From: Desulfobulbaceae bacterium
GTDB lineage: Bacteria > Desulfobacterota > Desulfobulbia > Desulfobulbales > Desulfurivibrionaceae
Reading direction: 5' to 3'
Assembly: GCA_003517965.1 (NCBI GenBank)
Contig: DOZO01000073.1
Location: forward strand, 5,852-11,318
Length of the DNA stretch: 5,467 nt
A model generated the notes under the pieces. It was not told the DNA's origin, did no database searches, and saw only the letters and a program-made list of their open reading frames with translations. The position numbers and the translations under genes are program-made. Positions 5,449 through 5,467 of the stretch are shown piece after piece (position 1 is the first letter of the stretch; every line of letters starts with the position of its first letter).

Positions 5449-5463
5449 GTAAACGTTCAGCAG
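5449..5463 (-). repeat. 15-bp dispersed/inverted repeat, copy 2
   Basis: GTAAACGTTCAGCAG is the reverse complement of CTGCTGAACGTTTAC and matches copy 1 at 26-40 in 14 of 15 positions. It sits in the 67-nt tail after the PilZ-like gene. That tail (5401-5467) otherwise shows only a short direct repeat of CTGTCT (5418-5423 and 5425-5430), with no terminator and no gene start. Confidence 0.45.
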
Positions 5464-5467
5464 CACC

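Overview
The window reads as a compact, single-strand stretch of a Gram-negative bacterial chromosome at roughly 50-55% G+C. It is mostly housekeeping genes. The protein sequences (an RlmE with a Cys-Gln-Pro-Gly-Ser SAM loop, and the yebC-ruvC-ruvA-ruvB order) and the generous use of GTG starts fit a deltaproteobacterium in the broad sense (Desulfobacterota), possibly near the Desulfobulbales. That placement is an impression from sequence flavour, not a computed one.

Layout, all on the + strand: a short leader with a sigma-54-like -24/-12 element; rlmE (23S rRNA 2'-O-methyltransferase, start revised to GTG 119); yebC (TACO1/YebC family); ruvC (Holliday-junction resolvase, 2 nt after yebC); ruvA (start at ATG 2094, after a 53-nt gap with a small hairpin); a 107-nt gap carrying a 10-bp-stem hairpin next to the ruvB ribosome binding site; ruvB (branch-migration motor); panB (ketopantoate hydroxymethyltransferase, pantothenate/CoA synthesis); and a 202-aa protein that I read as an atypical PilZ-type (putative cyclic-di-GMP-responsive) protein, probably with its own promoter. 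The first 70 and last 67 bases hold no gene I can support. Each contains one copy of a near-identical 15-bp sequence, in inverted orientation.

How the genes work together: RuvA recognises and holds the four-way junction, RuvB rings drive branch migration, and RuvC cuts, so ruvC-ruvA-ruvB is a complete Holliday-junction processing set. yebC is a frequent genomic neighbour of ruvC. rlmE (ribosome maturation) and panB (coenzyme A precursor) have no direct mechanistic link to it and look like operon passengers.

I do not see a clearly novel multi-gene system. The points most worth a second look are non-coding or architectural: the sigma-54-like element at rlmE, the ruvB-proximal hairpin, the inverted repeat pair at the window ends, the PilZ-like protein with widely separated motifs, the missing family-typical start codon in ruvC, and a G+C-rich block inside panB.
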